A DNA stretch of 64,000 nt from PWHG01 sp964406935. Lineage in GTDB: Bacteria; Patescibacteriota; Patescibacteriia; Patescibacteriales; UBA12465. Of the stretch, positions 34,709-42,604 are shown piece by piece (within the stretch, counting starts at the first letter, position 1; each line of letters opens with the position of its first letter). A program made the translations under genes and the position numbers. The notes under the pieces were generated by a model that saw only the letters and a program-made list of their open reading frames with translations, did no database searches and had not been told where the DNA came from. The stretch covers positions 1 to 64,000 of the forward strand of contig CAYOTM010000002.1 of NCBI GenBank assembly GCA_964406935.1. The letters are read 5' to 3'.

Positions 34709-35654
34709 AGATTAATTGATTTAAAAATTTTTTAAGATCAGCCACCGTCTCTACTTTGACCAGTTGCTGACGCCAAGCGCTCGCTTGAGGGAGTCCCTGG
34801 ACATACCAACATAAATGTTTACGGAGCTCTAAAATACCTGGTTGGCCAAATTCTTTGGCCACTAACTGAGTGTGCTTAATCATGAATTTAGTGATTTCCG
34901 GCAGTGACCAAATCTCCTCTTGATTATTTTTTATTTCTCGAAACAACCACGGTCGACCCAGGATTCCTCGGGCTAAACCTAGGCCATCAGCTTGACTATC
35001 TTTCAAAATTTTTTGGGCACCAACCAAATTATTAATTCCACCATTAATTAATAAAGGGCCAGAATAAATTTTACGTAAACGCTGAATTATTTTGACATCA
35101 ACCTGGCCAGTAAAACCCTGCTCTAAACTGCGACCATGAACCATAACGGCGGAAATGGGTAAATCAGCTAGCTGAGCCAAAAATTCTTCGGCCTGAATGG
35201 AGCCGGCGCTGGCTCTAATTTTAATTGACACGGGTAAATCAGTATTGGCTAAAACGGCTTCAATAATTTTTCTGGAGCGCTGGGGATTTTTCATTAAATC
35301 AGCCCCGGCTCCCTGCTTAATTACTTTACTAACCGGACAACCACAATTAATATCGAAGCCGGCCACTGGTAATTTTTTAGTAATTAGTCGAGTAGCGAAA
35401 ACAAAATGTTCCGGCTGAGAGCCAAACAATTGCACCACATAATTTTTTTCTCCGGTCGCCGGCTGAAGGAGGTCTAAAGTTTTTTTAGCCGCTAACTTGC
35501 CGTAAAACAAAGCAGTAGCTGAAGCCATTTCACTATACAAAACATCCGCCCCCAGCTGACCGCAGAGACGGCGAAATACTCGATTAGTAAAACCGGCCAT
35601 TGGCGCTAGGGCTAAAATCGGCCGGCTAGTTGTTTGCCAAAAATTTTTCTTCAT
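34692..35654 (-). CDS. dus: tRNA-dihydrouridine synthase
   Basis: FMN enzyme reducing uridine in tRNA. The 320-residue protein starts with LALAPMAGFTNRVFRRLC, followed by SEMAS, FDINCGCPVSKVIKQGAGADLM (the Cys general acid), VSIKIRAS, VMVHGRSLEQGFTG, and LINGGINN. DusB-like order. It overlaps cysS by 4 bp and tsaB by 17 bp, indicating translational coupling. Confidence 0.95.
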   Translation of the reverse strand: MKKNFWQTTSRPILALAPMAGFTNRVFRRLCGQLGADVLYSEMASATALFYGKLAAKKTLDLLQPATGEKNYVVQLFGSQPEHFVFATRLITKKLPVAGFDINCGCPVSKVIKQGAGADLMKNPQRSRKIIEAVLANTDLPVSIKIRASAGSIQAEEFLAQLADLPISAVMVHGRSLEQGFTGQVDVKIIQRLRKIYSGPLLINGGINNLVGAQKILKDSQADGLGLARGILGRPWLFREIKNNQEEIWSLPEITKFMIKHTQLVAKEFGQPGILELRKHLCWYVQGLPQASAWRQQLVKVETVADLKKFLNQLIYDFKY

Positions 35655-37066
35655 TTTTTGAAAACTTGTTGACCATTGACAGTGTCTTCTACTCGCCAGC
35701 CTAAACTATTAATTTTTTCTCGTAAATTATCAGCGGCTATCCAATCTTTTTCTTGCCGGGCAGTTTGTCGTTCATTTAATAATTGTTTTAGCTCCGGACT
35801 GAATTCTTCTTCACTCAAAGGGGCAGCCACAAATTGGCTAGCCTCTGACAACTTAAGGCCAAGCACCTGATCAAAATTATAAATAGTGGCTAATTTATCA
35901 ACTGCCGTCAACTTAGCTTTCCACACTTTAGCTAAAACCGCTAGGGCTCGTGGGGTATTTAGATCATCATTAATTGCTTTAAGAAATTCTTGTCTTAAAT
36001 CTTCATTCACTTGACCAAGAGAATTATTAGCATCTGAGGACACTACTAAAACTTGTTCATACAAACTGCTGAGGGCTAGTTGAGCTTGCTTAAAACTAGT
36101 CACGCTATATTCCATCGGCTTGCGATAATGTACCTGCAGACTAGCCAAGCGATAAGCTAAGGGGTTGATTTCTAAATCAGCCACCGTTTTTTTTAGGGTT
36201 AAAAAATTATCGGCACTTTTAGCCATTTTTTTACCACCAACAATATTCAAAAACTCATTATGAAGCCAATAGTTAAAAAATTTCTCCCCCGTTGCTGCTT
36301 CGCTTTGGGCAATTTCATTGGTGTGGTGAATATTGATATGATCAACCCCACCACAATGAATGTCCCGATTCTGGCCTAAATACTTTAAGCTCATAGATGA
36401 GCATTCTAAATGCCAACCCGGGAAACCTTTTCCCCAGGGTGAGTCCCATTCCATTTGCCGTTTCATCTCCGGTTGAGACAATTTCCAGACCGCAAAATCA
36501 GTCGGCTGCTTTTTTTCTAAATTTTTCTCTACTCGGGCGCCCTCTTGTAAGCTTTCCAACGGGAGATTACTTAATTGATTATAATTTTTGATTTTGGCAG
36601 TATCAAAATATAAACCATCGCTCGTGGTGTAAGTATAACCCTTAGCTTCCAACAATTTTACTAACTCAATTTGTTCAGAAATATTATCAGTCGCCTTGCA
36701 CCAAGTGCTTGGTTCTAAAATATTTAAAGCCTCTAGGTCTTCTTTAAAGGCTTGAGTATAAAATTCGGCTAATTGCCAAGCATCTTTTTTTTCTTCCTGG
36801 GCTCGTTTTTCTAGTTTATCTTCCCCCATGTCACCATCACCAGTTAAATGACCAACATCGGTAATGTTCATCACGTGATTTACTTGATAACCATTATAAA
36901 GCAATACTCGCTTTAAAAGATCGTCAAACAAATAGGCCCGCAAGTTGCCCAAATGAGCAAAATTATAAACAGTTGGCCCGCAGGTATACAGCCCAACCTG
37001 ACCAGGAGTGATAGGCACAAATTTTTGTTTCTGACGACCCAAAGTATTATATAAAAATAAATCCAT
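35651..37066 (-). CDS. cysS: Cysteinyl-tRNA synthetase
   Basis: Class I synthetase of 471 residues. Visible: YTCGPTVYNFAHLGNLRAY (zinc Cys plus the HIGH-type HLGN), GWHLECSSMS with the second zinc Cys, IHCGGVDHINIHHTNEIAQSEA, and KMAKSADNF (KMSKS). The C-terminal anticodon-binding part is complete. Heads the cysS-dus-tsaB operon. Confidence 0.96.
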   Translation of the reverse strand: MDLFLYNTLGRQKQKFVPITPGQVGLYTCGPTVYNFAHLGNLRAYLFDDLLKRVLLYNGYQVNHVMNITDVGHLTGDGDMGEDKLEKRAQEEKKDAWQLAEFYTQAFKEDLEALNILEPSTWCKATDNISEQIELVKLLEAKGYTYTTSDGLYFDTAKIKNYNQLSNLPLESLQEGARVEKNLEKKQPTDFAVWKLSQPEMKRQMEWDSPWGKGFPGWHLECSSMSLKYLGQNRDIHCGGVDHINIHHTNEIAQSEAATGEKFFNYWLHNEFLNIVGGKKMAKSADNFLTLKKTVADLEINPLAYRLASLQVHYRKPMEYSVTSFKQAQLALSSLYEQVLVVSSDANNSLGQVNEDLRQEFLKAINDDLNTPRALAVLAKVWKAKLTAVDKLATIYNFDQVLGLKLSEASQFVAAPLSEEEFSPELKQLLNERQTARQEKDWIAADNLREKINSLGWRVEDTVNGQQVFKK

Positions 37067-37127
37067 AAAAATTTAATTAATAGACGCTAAAGAATCTTGC
37101 ATTGCTTGTTAAGATTATAAAAAATGA

Positions 37128-37829
37128 TTAATTAGAACTGAATCTAATTGGCAGGCGCACTTCAGCGTCATATTCAGGTAGGCCGCTGGGATTATCCTTC
37201 ATAATTATTAATTCTCCGCGACCACTGACTCCACTAAATTCTAAAGTGCCAGAAAATGGAACTAAATCTTCCGTCATCCACTCTTCACTAGTCATTGCTC
37301 CGGTAATAGCTACTAACTGACCAGTAGCATCAACTAATTTAATGGGTAGGTTAGCTTCAAAAAACCAAGTTCCTGGCGCCCAACCACGAACTTCATAAGG
37401 GCTGCTTAAAACCTCTCCAGCTAAAGGTTGAGCGATTCTAATTGGTGAATCCGCAATCGGTTCAATTGTCAGAGGATCTGTCGGCTCATTTGTCGGCTCC
37501 ATCACTTCCAAAGGACAGTTTTCCTCCCAAGGACGAATACACTGAGATAAACTAGGACACCAAACATAACCAGCTGATGGCAGGCAGCCATATTGATCAC
37601 GATCACCACCGACTAAATTTTCTAAGGATTCAGTCGCAGAGTCATTAATTAAATCTTCGTTTATAGAACCAGGACAAGGATCATTTGGTCGATTCTCAGT
37701 CGTTCTTCCCTGTTTCAGCCACTGACCGTCTTGGCAAATCCACTGACCAGAATTTTCTCGTAATCGTAAAATAACTGCACTGACAATAATAATAACAATA
37801 ACCGCTAATAAAAAATGGTTTTTTTTCAT
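37128..37829 (-). CDS. Membrane-anchored protein with a Gmad2-like immunoglobulin domain
   Basis: 233 residues. An N-terminal TM/signal anchor (FLLAVIVIIIVSAVIL) is followed by a short Cys-rich segment with DQYGCLPSAGYVWCPSLSQC, a motif common in Patescibacteria secreted proteins. From about 130 comes a Gmad2 domain (IRIAQPLAGEVLSSPYEVRGWAPGTWFFEANLPI... to RGELIIM). Gmad2 is known from spore-germination proteins and many surface proteins. Function unknown; likely extracytoplasmic. Confidence 0.78.
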   Translation of the reverse strand: MKKNHFLLAVIVIIIVSAVILRLRENSGQWICQDGQWLKQGRTTENRPNDPCPGSINEDLINDSATESLENLVGGDRDQYGCLPSAGYVWCPSLSQCIRPWEENCPLEVMEPTNEPTDPLTIEPIADSPIRIAQPLAGEVLSSPYEVRGWAPGTWFFEANLPIKLVDATGQLVAITGAMTSEEWMTEDLVPFSGTLEFSGVSGRGELIIMKDNPSGLPEYDAEVRLPIRFSSN

Positions 37830-37872
37830 ATAATTAATATTGTTAATGGCGAATCATTCACAATTAGCAATT

Positions 37873-38487
37873 TTAAGAAAAATTTCCTTTATCCATTTGA
37901 GAAATTTCCACCAAACGATATCTTTTAGAAGGGATTTCCTTTTCCTGTAAATCACTAGATAAATTTGTTTTATCTCCAGGATAACCCAGGGCAATCACCA
38001 CTTCAATTTTAAAATCAGAAGAAATCTGTAAATCAGCTGATAATTTCTCAGCATCAAAGCCAGCCATCGCATGAGCCACTAAATTCAAGCTACTGGCTTG
38101 TAAGGCTAGATTTTGCCAAGCGGCCCCACAATCAAAGCTAGCGTGTTGATTAGGCTTTTCATTATGACTAAAATTTTGTTTACTAATTAAAACTACTAGG
38201 GCTCCGGATTTTTTTGCCCAATCTTTATTAAAAGGAACTAGGTTATCGAGAATTTGGTGCCAAACTGGTGTGCCATAAAAAGCATAAATAAAGCGCCACG
38301 GTTGCTCATTAAAGGATGAAGGGGCAAAGCGAGCCGCTTCTAGTAGTTGATCAATGGTGGGCTGATCAATTCTTTTACCAGACATCGCTCGCGGTGACCA
38401 ACGCCGCCAAAACAGATCTAAAATATCGTGATCTTTTTGCCTAAAATCTTCAATTGGCACCTGAGAAAAAACAGAGTTATTAGACAT
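37873..38487 (-). CDS. Nitroreductase family protein
   Basis: FMN-dependent NAD(P)H oxidoreductase of 204 residues. It has the N-terminal RRWSPRAMSGKRID, the FMN motif AARFAPSSFNEQPWRFIYA, and the C-terminal IALGYPGD. The partner substrate is unknown. Alone between two tRNA genes and a Gmad2 gene. A perfect 13-bp palindrome covers the -35 area of its promoter. Confidence 0.9.
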   Translation of the reverse strand: MSNNSVFSQVPIEDFRQKDHDILDLFWRRWSPRAMSGKRIDQPTIDQLLEAARFAPSSFNEQPWRFIYAFYGTPVWHQILDNLVPFNKDWAKKSGALVVLISKQNFSHNEKPNQHASFDCGAAWQNLALQASSLNLVAHAMAGFDAEKLSADLQISSDFKIEVVIALGYPGDKTNLSSDLQEKEIPSKRYRLVEISQMDKGNFS

Positions 38488-38514
38488 AAAATTAAGCTTA
38501 ATCTCTTATAATAT

Positions 38515-38558
38515 CTTATAGCATATCATAAATTTTAGTTTTTATAAACTAAAATTTA
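38515..38558 (-). promoter_or_regulatory. Nitroreductase promoter with a 13-bp palindrome over the -35 area
   Basis: Extended -10 TGCTATAAG (38523-38515). The palindrome TAAATTTTAGTTT / AAACTAAAATTTA with a 4-nt loop runs 38529-38558 and includes the position of a -35 at 17 bp. It could be an operator or just a hairpin. Confidence 0.45.
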
Positions 38559-38616
38559 AGATAATTTAGAAAATAAAGCAATCAAATTTCAATAGAGTCT
38601 TAATTAGCCTAGTATC

Positions 38617-38642
38617 ATAAAAACCACTAAAGTGGCTTTTAT
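38617..38642 (-). terminator. Terminator after the tRNA genes
   Basis: CCACT / AGTGG stem with A- and T-rich flanks; T-run on the minus strand, about 20 nt after tRNA-Val. Confidence 0.6.
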
Positions 38643-38656
38643 AAACAACCTCCGAG

Positions 38657-38730
38657 TGGTCGTTAGTGGACTCGAACCACTGACCTCTGCGATGTGAACG
38701 CAGCGCTCTAACCAGCTGAGCTAAACGACC
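38657..38730 (-). tRNA. tRNA-Val (anticodon CAC)
   Basis: Complete cloverleaf. Acceptor GGTCGTT / AACGACC, D-arm TAGCTCAGCTGGTTAGAGC, anticodon stem CTGCG/CGCAG with loop TTCACAT (anticodon CAC, reads GUG), T-arm GTTCGAGTC. No CCA is encoded after the discriminator A (next bases CTC), so it needs the CCA enzyme. Confidence 0.95.
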
Positions 38731-38761
38731 AATTTATTAAAATTAGCAGGGTGCTAAATTT

Positions 38762-38850
38762 TGGTGCCCGAAGGGGGATTTGAACCCCCACCTCCAATAA
38801 CGAAGACTAGCTCCTGAAGCTAGCGCGTCTACCAATTCCGCCATCCGGGC
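38762..38850 (-). tRNA. tRNA-Leu (anticodon CAG)
   Basis: Class II tRNA with a long variable arm. Acceptor GCCCGGA / TTCGGGC (one G-T pair), anticodon loop TTCAGGA (CAG, reads CUG), T-loop GTTCAAATC. Here CCA is encoded, unlike the neighbouring tRNA-Val. The range includes CCA. Confidence 0.95.
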
Positions 38851-38956
38851 AAACTAATATTATAGTGCCACAACTGACTTGTCTTGTAAATAATAATGGG
38901 GACTGATTTTTATCTTCAATATTAATTATTTAAAACGGTTAAAAAAAGATAAAATA

Positions 38957-38965
38957 TGCTATACT
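38957..38965 (+). promoter_or_regulatory. Extended -10 promoter of rnhB (leaderless)
   Basis: TGCTATACT, six bases before the ATG at 38972. With a usual 6-7 nt distance the start site is the A of the ATG, so the mRNA has no 5' leader. No -35 of quality is seen, as is usual with an extended -10. Confidence 0.6.
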
Positions 38966-38971
38966 AAAGCC

Positions 38972-39610
38972 ATGCTTAACCTCGACACGGAACAAAAAAT
39001 TTTTGACCTTGGCTACCAAACAATTGCCGGGGTAGATGAAGCTGGTCGCGGACCCTTGGCCGGACCAGTGGTCGCCGCCGCGGTGGTGATTGACCAAAAT
39101 TTTAAAATTGATAGCGAGGAATTAAAATTAGTGGCTGACTCTAAAAAATTAACCGCCAAAAAGCGAGAGAAAATTTTTGCCGTCATTAAAAAATCAGTCT
39201 TAGATGTTCAAATTGGGGTGATTAATAATCAAAAAATTGATCAAGTTAATATTTTACAAGCCAGTTTTTTGGCGATGAAAAAAGCGCTCAGCAGTTTAAA
39301 GCAGCCACCGGATTTTGTCCTAGTCGATGGTCATTTAAAAATTCCCAAACTCAATATTAATCAAACCGCGATTGTTAGTGGCGATGCCTCGGTGTTTGTA
39401 GTTGCCGCCGCCTCGATTATTGCTAAAGTTAGTCGTGATTGGTTGATGCAAGAAGCAGAAATTAAATATCCCGGCTATTTATTTGCTAAACATAAGGGTT
39501 ATGGCACCAAAATTCATCTCAGTAAAATTAAAGAATTTGGACCCTGCCCTCTTCATCGCCTCAGTTTTGCCCCCTTTAAGGTTAAAGTACTGTCGAAAAA
39601 ACTAAAATAA
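38972..39610 (+). CDS. rnhB: Ribonuclease HII
   Basis: Cleaves RNA in RNA-DNA hybrids. The 212-residue protein has GVDEAGRGPLAGPVVAAAVV (catalytic Asp-Glu), VDGHLKIP, GDASVFVVAAASIIAKVSRD and YPGYLFAKHKGYGT. It is the only plus-strand gene in its area and has its own extended -10 promoter directly at the ATG. Followed by a strong bidirectional terminator. Confidence 0.96.
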   Translation: MLNLDTEQKIFDLGYQTIAGVDEAGRGPLAGPVVAAAVVIDQNFKIDSEELKLVADSKKLTAKKREKIFAVIKKSVLDVQIGVINNQKIDQVNILQASFLAMKKALSSLKQPPDFVLVDGHLKIPKLNINQTAIVSGDASVFVVAAASIIAKVSRDWLMQEAEIKYPGYLFAKHKGYGTKIHLSKIKEFGPCPLHRLSFAPFKVKVLSKKLK

Positions 39611-39628
39611 TAAATCTCTTTAAATAAA

Positions 39629-39657
39629 AACCCCTAATTACTTAGGGGTTGTTTTTT
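39629..39657. terminator. Bidirectional terminator between rnhB and the HAD gene
   Basis: AACCCCTAA / TTAGGGGTT, 9-bp stem, loop TTAC, A-run before and T-run after. Serves both convergent genes. Confidence 0.9.
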
Positions 39658-40318
39658 AGTTCAATAAATTAATAATTTGGCCCGGGCTATCCAGGATCAG
39701 GTGCTCAGGAACACCAGCTTCCAAAAATTCTTGAAGACTATGGAGACCAGAGGTGATGGCAATAAAATCTAAATTGGGCCGGTGATTGTTAGCCGCCGCC
39801 AAATCATAATTAATTGAATCACCAATAAAAACTGCGTCTTCCGGTTGATAACCTTTTAACCAAAAATGATCAAAAATTTCTGGGTTAGGCTTAGTTAACC
39901 CGTTAGTGGGGTAAACAATGTCTTTAAAAAATTTTAAATCCAAGCCCGATTGGTGGGAGCGAAACAACAAGCTGTTAAAATCACGATTAGTAACAATCGC
40001 TAAATCTTTTTTATGAAACTGCAGGGTTTCTAAGAGCTGTAATAAGCAAGGAGCCAGCGGGTAAATCTGAAGAGTGGAAATCTCCAAGAAGCTTTGAAGA
40101 AGATCCTGGAGTTTAAAGTGGGGCCAATTTAATTCTTGGCTTAACACCGGAAACATTTCTTTTTCCAAGCTTTTACCCCAATGAAACTTCAACTGCTCAT
40201 CAGACGGAACATTTAATTTATGCTGTTTAGCCGCTGCTTGCAAAGATTGGAAACCAATCTGGGTGGAAAAGGTTAAAACACCATCAAAATCAAAAATAAA
40301 CAGGTTTTTTTCTTTCAT
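39656..40318 (-). CDS. HAD-superfamily hydrolase, phosphoglycolate phosphatase-like
   Basis: 220 residues. HAD motifs are in order: FIFDFDGVLTF (nucleophile Asp and acid Asp), AIVTNRDFNS, LTKPNPEIF (Lys), and VFIGDSINYDLAAANN. Subclass IA with a helical cap. The substrate could be a phosphoglycolate-like metabolite. It faces rnhB and shares the terminator at its 3' end. Confidence 0.88.
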   Translation of the reverse strand: MKEKNLFIFDFDGVLTFSTQIGFQSLQAAAKQHKLNVPSDEQLKFHWGKSLEKEMFPVLSQELNWPHFKLQDLLQSFLEISTLQIYPLAPCLLQLLETLQFHKKDLAIVTNRDFNSLLFRSHQSGLDLKFFKDIVYPTNGLTKPNPEIFDHFWLKGYQPEDAVFIGDSINYDLAAANNHRPNLDFIAITSGLHSLQEFLEAGVPEHLILDSPGQIINLLN

Positions 40319-40414
40319 TATTAATTGTTTTATATTGGTTAGTAAAGAACAAATTATTTGTAAATTAATAGATAACTATAAGAAAGATTGAGAAAAAAGT
40401 AAAGGGAAAATAAA

Positions 40415-40444
40415 AAAACAGCCAAAGAGTTAGTTGGCTGTTTT
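40415..40444 (-). terminator. Terminator after hisS
   Basis: AAAACAGCCAA / TTGGCTGTTTT, 11-bp perfect stem with an 8-nt loop, followed by T-rich sequence on the minus strand. Confidence 0.85.
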
Positions 40445-40455
40445 AATTTAATAAT

Positions 40456-41742
40456 TTATAGGGAAAAAATTTCTTCTTGGCCGTCAATCATGTTTTTAAT
40501 TTTGTATTGCCCAGCTGCCTGCTCTTCGGAACCAAAAATTAACACTTGAGAAAAACCTTGGCGATTAGCAAAATCTAGGGCCTTTCCTAGGCGCTGGGGT
40601 TCAAAAGCAAAAAAGACGGCTTGACCAGCTTGCCGGAGTTTGCTCGCTAAAATTTGAGCTGGAGCTAATAGCTCGGCACTCAGTAAGGGAAAGTAAATTA
40701 TTGAGCGCAGATTATCTTGAAAATCAGGCAATAACTTCCAAGTTTCTAAAAATAATTTAACTGTTTCATCGCCCGGAGCAAAGCCAACCGCTGGAAAACT
40801 ATCCACACCAAAAATATCGGCTAAGCCATTATAGCGACCACCCCCAAACATCGCCCGATTATTATCGGGATGATTATCAAATACTTCAAAAACCAGACCA
40901 TCATAATAATCAAAACCGCGAATGAGTGAAGGATCAAACACAATTTCGGCGCCATAGCCTAAAGAATTCAAGCGTTCAAGAACAAAATCAATTTCGGCCT
41001 TAGCTGCTTTTAGTTCTGGCGAACGCAAAAGTGCTTGGCGCAACCAAGCATCAGCTTGACCAGACATAAACTGATTAATTTGCTGCGCTTGAGATTCGCT
41101 GGCTCCTAAGTCTTGTAAGCGTTTAATAAATTCTGGAGCAGATAACTTTTGTTGTTTATCTAAAACTCTAAATAAAGTCTGACTATTATTAATAGTTAAA
41201 CCAAATAAAGGAAAGACGGTTTCTAAAAAACGCCGACTATTTAATTTTAAGGTAAAGGAATTAGCTGGGGCTTTAAATTCACGCATTATATCTAGGGCTA
41301 ATTGGAGAATTTCTAAATCAGCGGCAATCGAAGCACTCCCAAAAATATCACAATTGAGTTGCCAAAATTCGCGATTGCGTCCTCGTTGCGGTTTTTCATT
41401 ACGCATAAAATTGGCAATCGAAAATAATTTTAAGGGCTTAGGCGAAGCCCCATAAATTTTACTCACCATCCGGGTGACCGAGGGAGTCATTTCCGGACGA
41501 ATACATAATTCGCGACCACCTAAATCTTGAAAAGTAATAAGTTCCGGTCCGCCAATATCTTCACCTGATTTAGCCCGATAAATCTCTGCTGATTCCACTA
41601 GCGGCGTGAGATATTCAGCAAAGCCATAGCGTAAACAAACTCGTCGCCAAGTAGCAAAAATATACTGGCGAATAGCCAATTCTGGCGGCAACCAGTCGCT
41701 GGTGCCTTTCGGAGCTTGATTGGATAATACTTTTTTAGTCAT
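40456..41742 (-). CDS. hisS: Histidyl-tRNA synthetase
   Basis: Class II synthetase of 428 residues. Motifs: APKGTSDWLP (N-term), FMRNEKPQRGRNREFWQLNCDIFG (motif 2), LIRGFDYYDGLVFEV (HisA loop), GGGRYNGLADIFG and AVGFAPGDE (motif 3). I start at the ATG at 41742 (MTKKVLSNQAPK) because the longer frame to 41793 would start inside the promoter's -35. Confidence 0.95.
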   Translation of the reverse strand: MTKKVLSNQAPKGTSDWLPPELAIRQYIFATWRRVCLRYGFAEYLTPLVESAEIYRAKSGEDIGGPELITFQDLGGRELCIRPEMTPSVTRMVSKIYGASPKPLKLFSIANFMRNEKPQRGRNREFWQLNCDIFGSASIAADLEILQLALDIMREFKAPANSFTLKLNSRRFLETVFPLFGLTINNSQTLFRVLDKQQKLSAPEFIKRLQDLGASESQAQQINQFMSGQADAWLRQALLRSPELKAAKAEIDFVLERLNSLGYGAEIVFDPSLIRGFDYYDGLVFEVFDNHPDNNRAMFGGGRYNGLADIFGVDSFPAVGFAPGDETVKLFLETWKLLPDFQDNLRSIIYFPLLSAELLAPAQILASKLRQAGQAVFFAFEPQRLGKALDFANRQGFSQVLIFGSEEQAAGQYKIKNMIDGQEEIFSL

Positions 41743-41764
41743 AAATAAAAAAATCGCTAATTTA

Positions 41765-41793
41765 ATTATACGAAAAACTACTAATAATGGCAA
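41765..41793 (-). promoter_or_regulatory. Promoter of hisS
   Basis: -35 TTGCCA (41793-41788), 17-bp spacer, -10 TATAAT (41770-41765). Predicted start about 41758, giving a 16-nt leader. Confidence 0.8.
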
Positions 41794-41908
41794 CCACTAA
41801 GAGGTCAGAGCTTTTATTTTAGTCTTAAAAAAAATTTAAAATAATGTTAGACTCCAGGCCTTATAATAATTAAATAAATAATTAATTACCTCAGCCCCCA
41901 ATAATTTT

Positions 41909-42589
41909 ATGAAAATATTAATTATTGAAGATGACCGGGAGCTTCGTCGTTATTTGCGCTCTGGCCTAGAAGCTCGTTTATTTATTGTTGATGAGGCCGA
42001 AGATGGCGAGCGCGGCCTATTTTTAGCCCGAACCAACTATTATGATTTACTGGTACTTGATTATGCCCTGCCCAAATTAAATGGCCAGGAAGTTCTTCAG
42101 GAAATTCGTCAAGAAAAATTAATGTTGCCGGTTTTAGTCTTGACGGTCAGGGCTGACCTTGAAAGTAAACGCCTAATGTTTGCTCAAGGGGCCGATGATT
42201 ATATTGTTAAGCCCTTTATTTTTGAGGAATTTATTTGGCGCTTAACTGCCCTGCTGCGTCGGCCAGTTAAACTAGAAGAAAAGATTATCAAATTAGGAGA
42301 GATTAGCTTGAATCAGGAAACCAAAATCGTTAAACGAGGTAATGTCACTATTGATTTAACTAAAAAAGAATATAATCTCTTAGAATTTTTCTTAAAAAGA
42401 ACCGGGCAAATTCTTTCCCGAGTGGATATTATGGAACACGTGTGGGATATGAACGCCGACCCCTTTTCTAATTCAATTGAAGCGCATATTATGAATTTAC
42501 GAAAAAAAATTAACCCCTCAGGAGCTAAAGATTATATTCACACCTTTGCTGGTCGTGGTTATAAATTCGCCGTCCAGCGCGATCAATAA
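41909..42589 (+). CDS. OmpR-family response regulator, orphan
   Basis: 226 residues: an N-terminal receiver domain (LIIEDDRELRRYL, VLDYALPKLNGQEVL with the phospho-Asp, TVRAD and ADDYIVKPF) and a C-terminal winged helix (LTKKEYNLLEFFLKRTGQILSRVDIM, EAHIMNLRKKI). It is complete. No histidine kinase lies beside it. The gene is alone on the plus strand with a TATAAT about 40 nt upstream. The target genes are unknown. Confidence 0.93.
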   Translation: MKILIIEDDRELRRYLRSGLEARLFIVDEAEDGERGLFLARTNYYDLLVLDYALPKLNGQEVLQEIRQEKLMLPVLVLTVRADLESKRLMFAQGADDYIVKPFIFEEFIWRLTALLRRPVKLEEKIIKLGEISLNQETKIVKRGNVTIDLTKKEYNLLEFFLKRTGQILSRVDIMEHVWDMNADPFSNSIEAHIMNLRKKINPSGAKDYIHTFAGRGYKFAVQRDQ

Positions 42590-42604
42590 ATTTTAAACTA
42601 ATAA

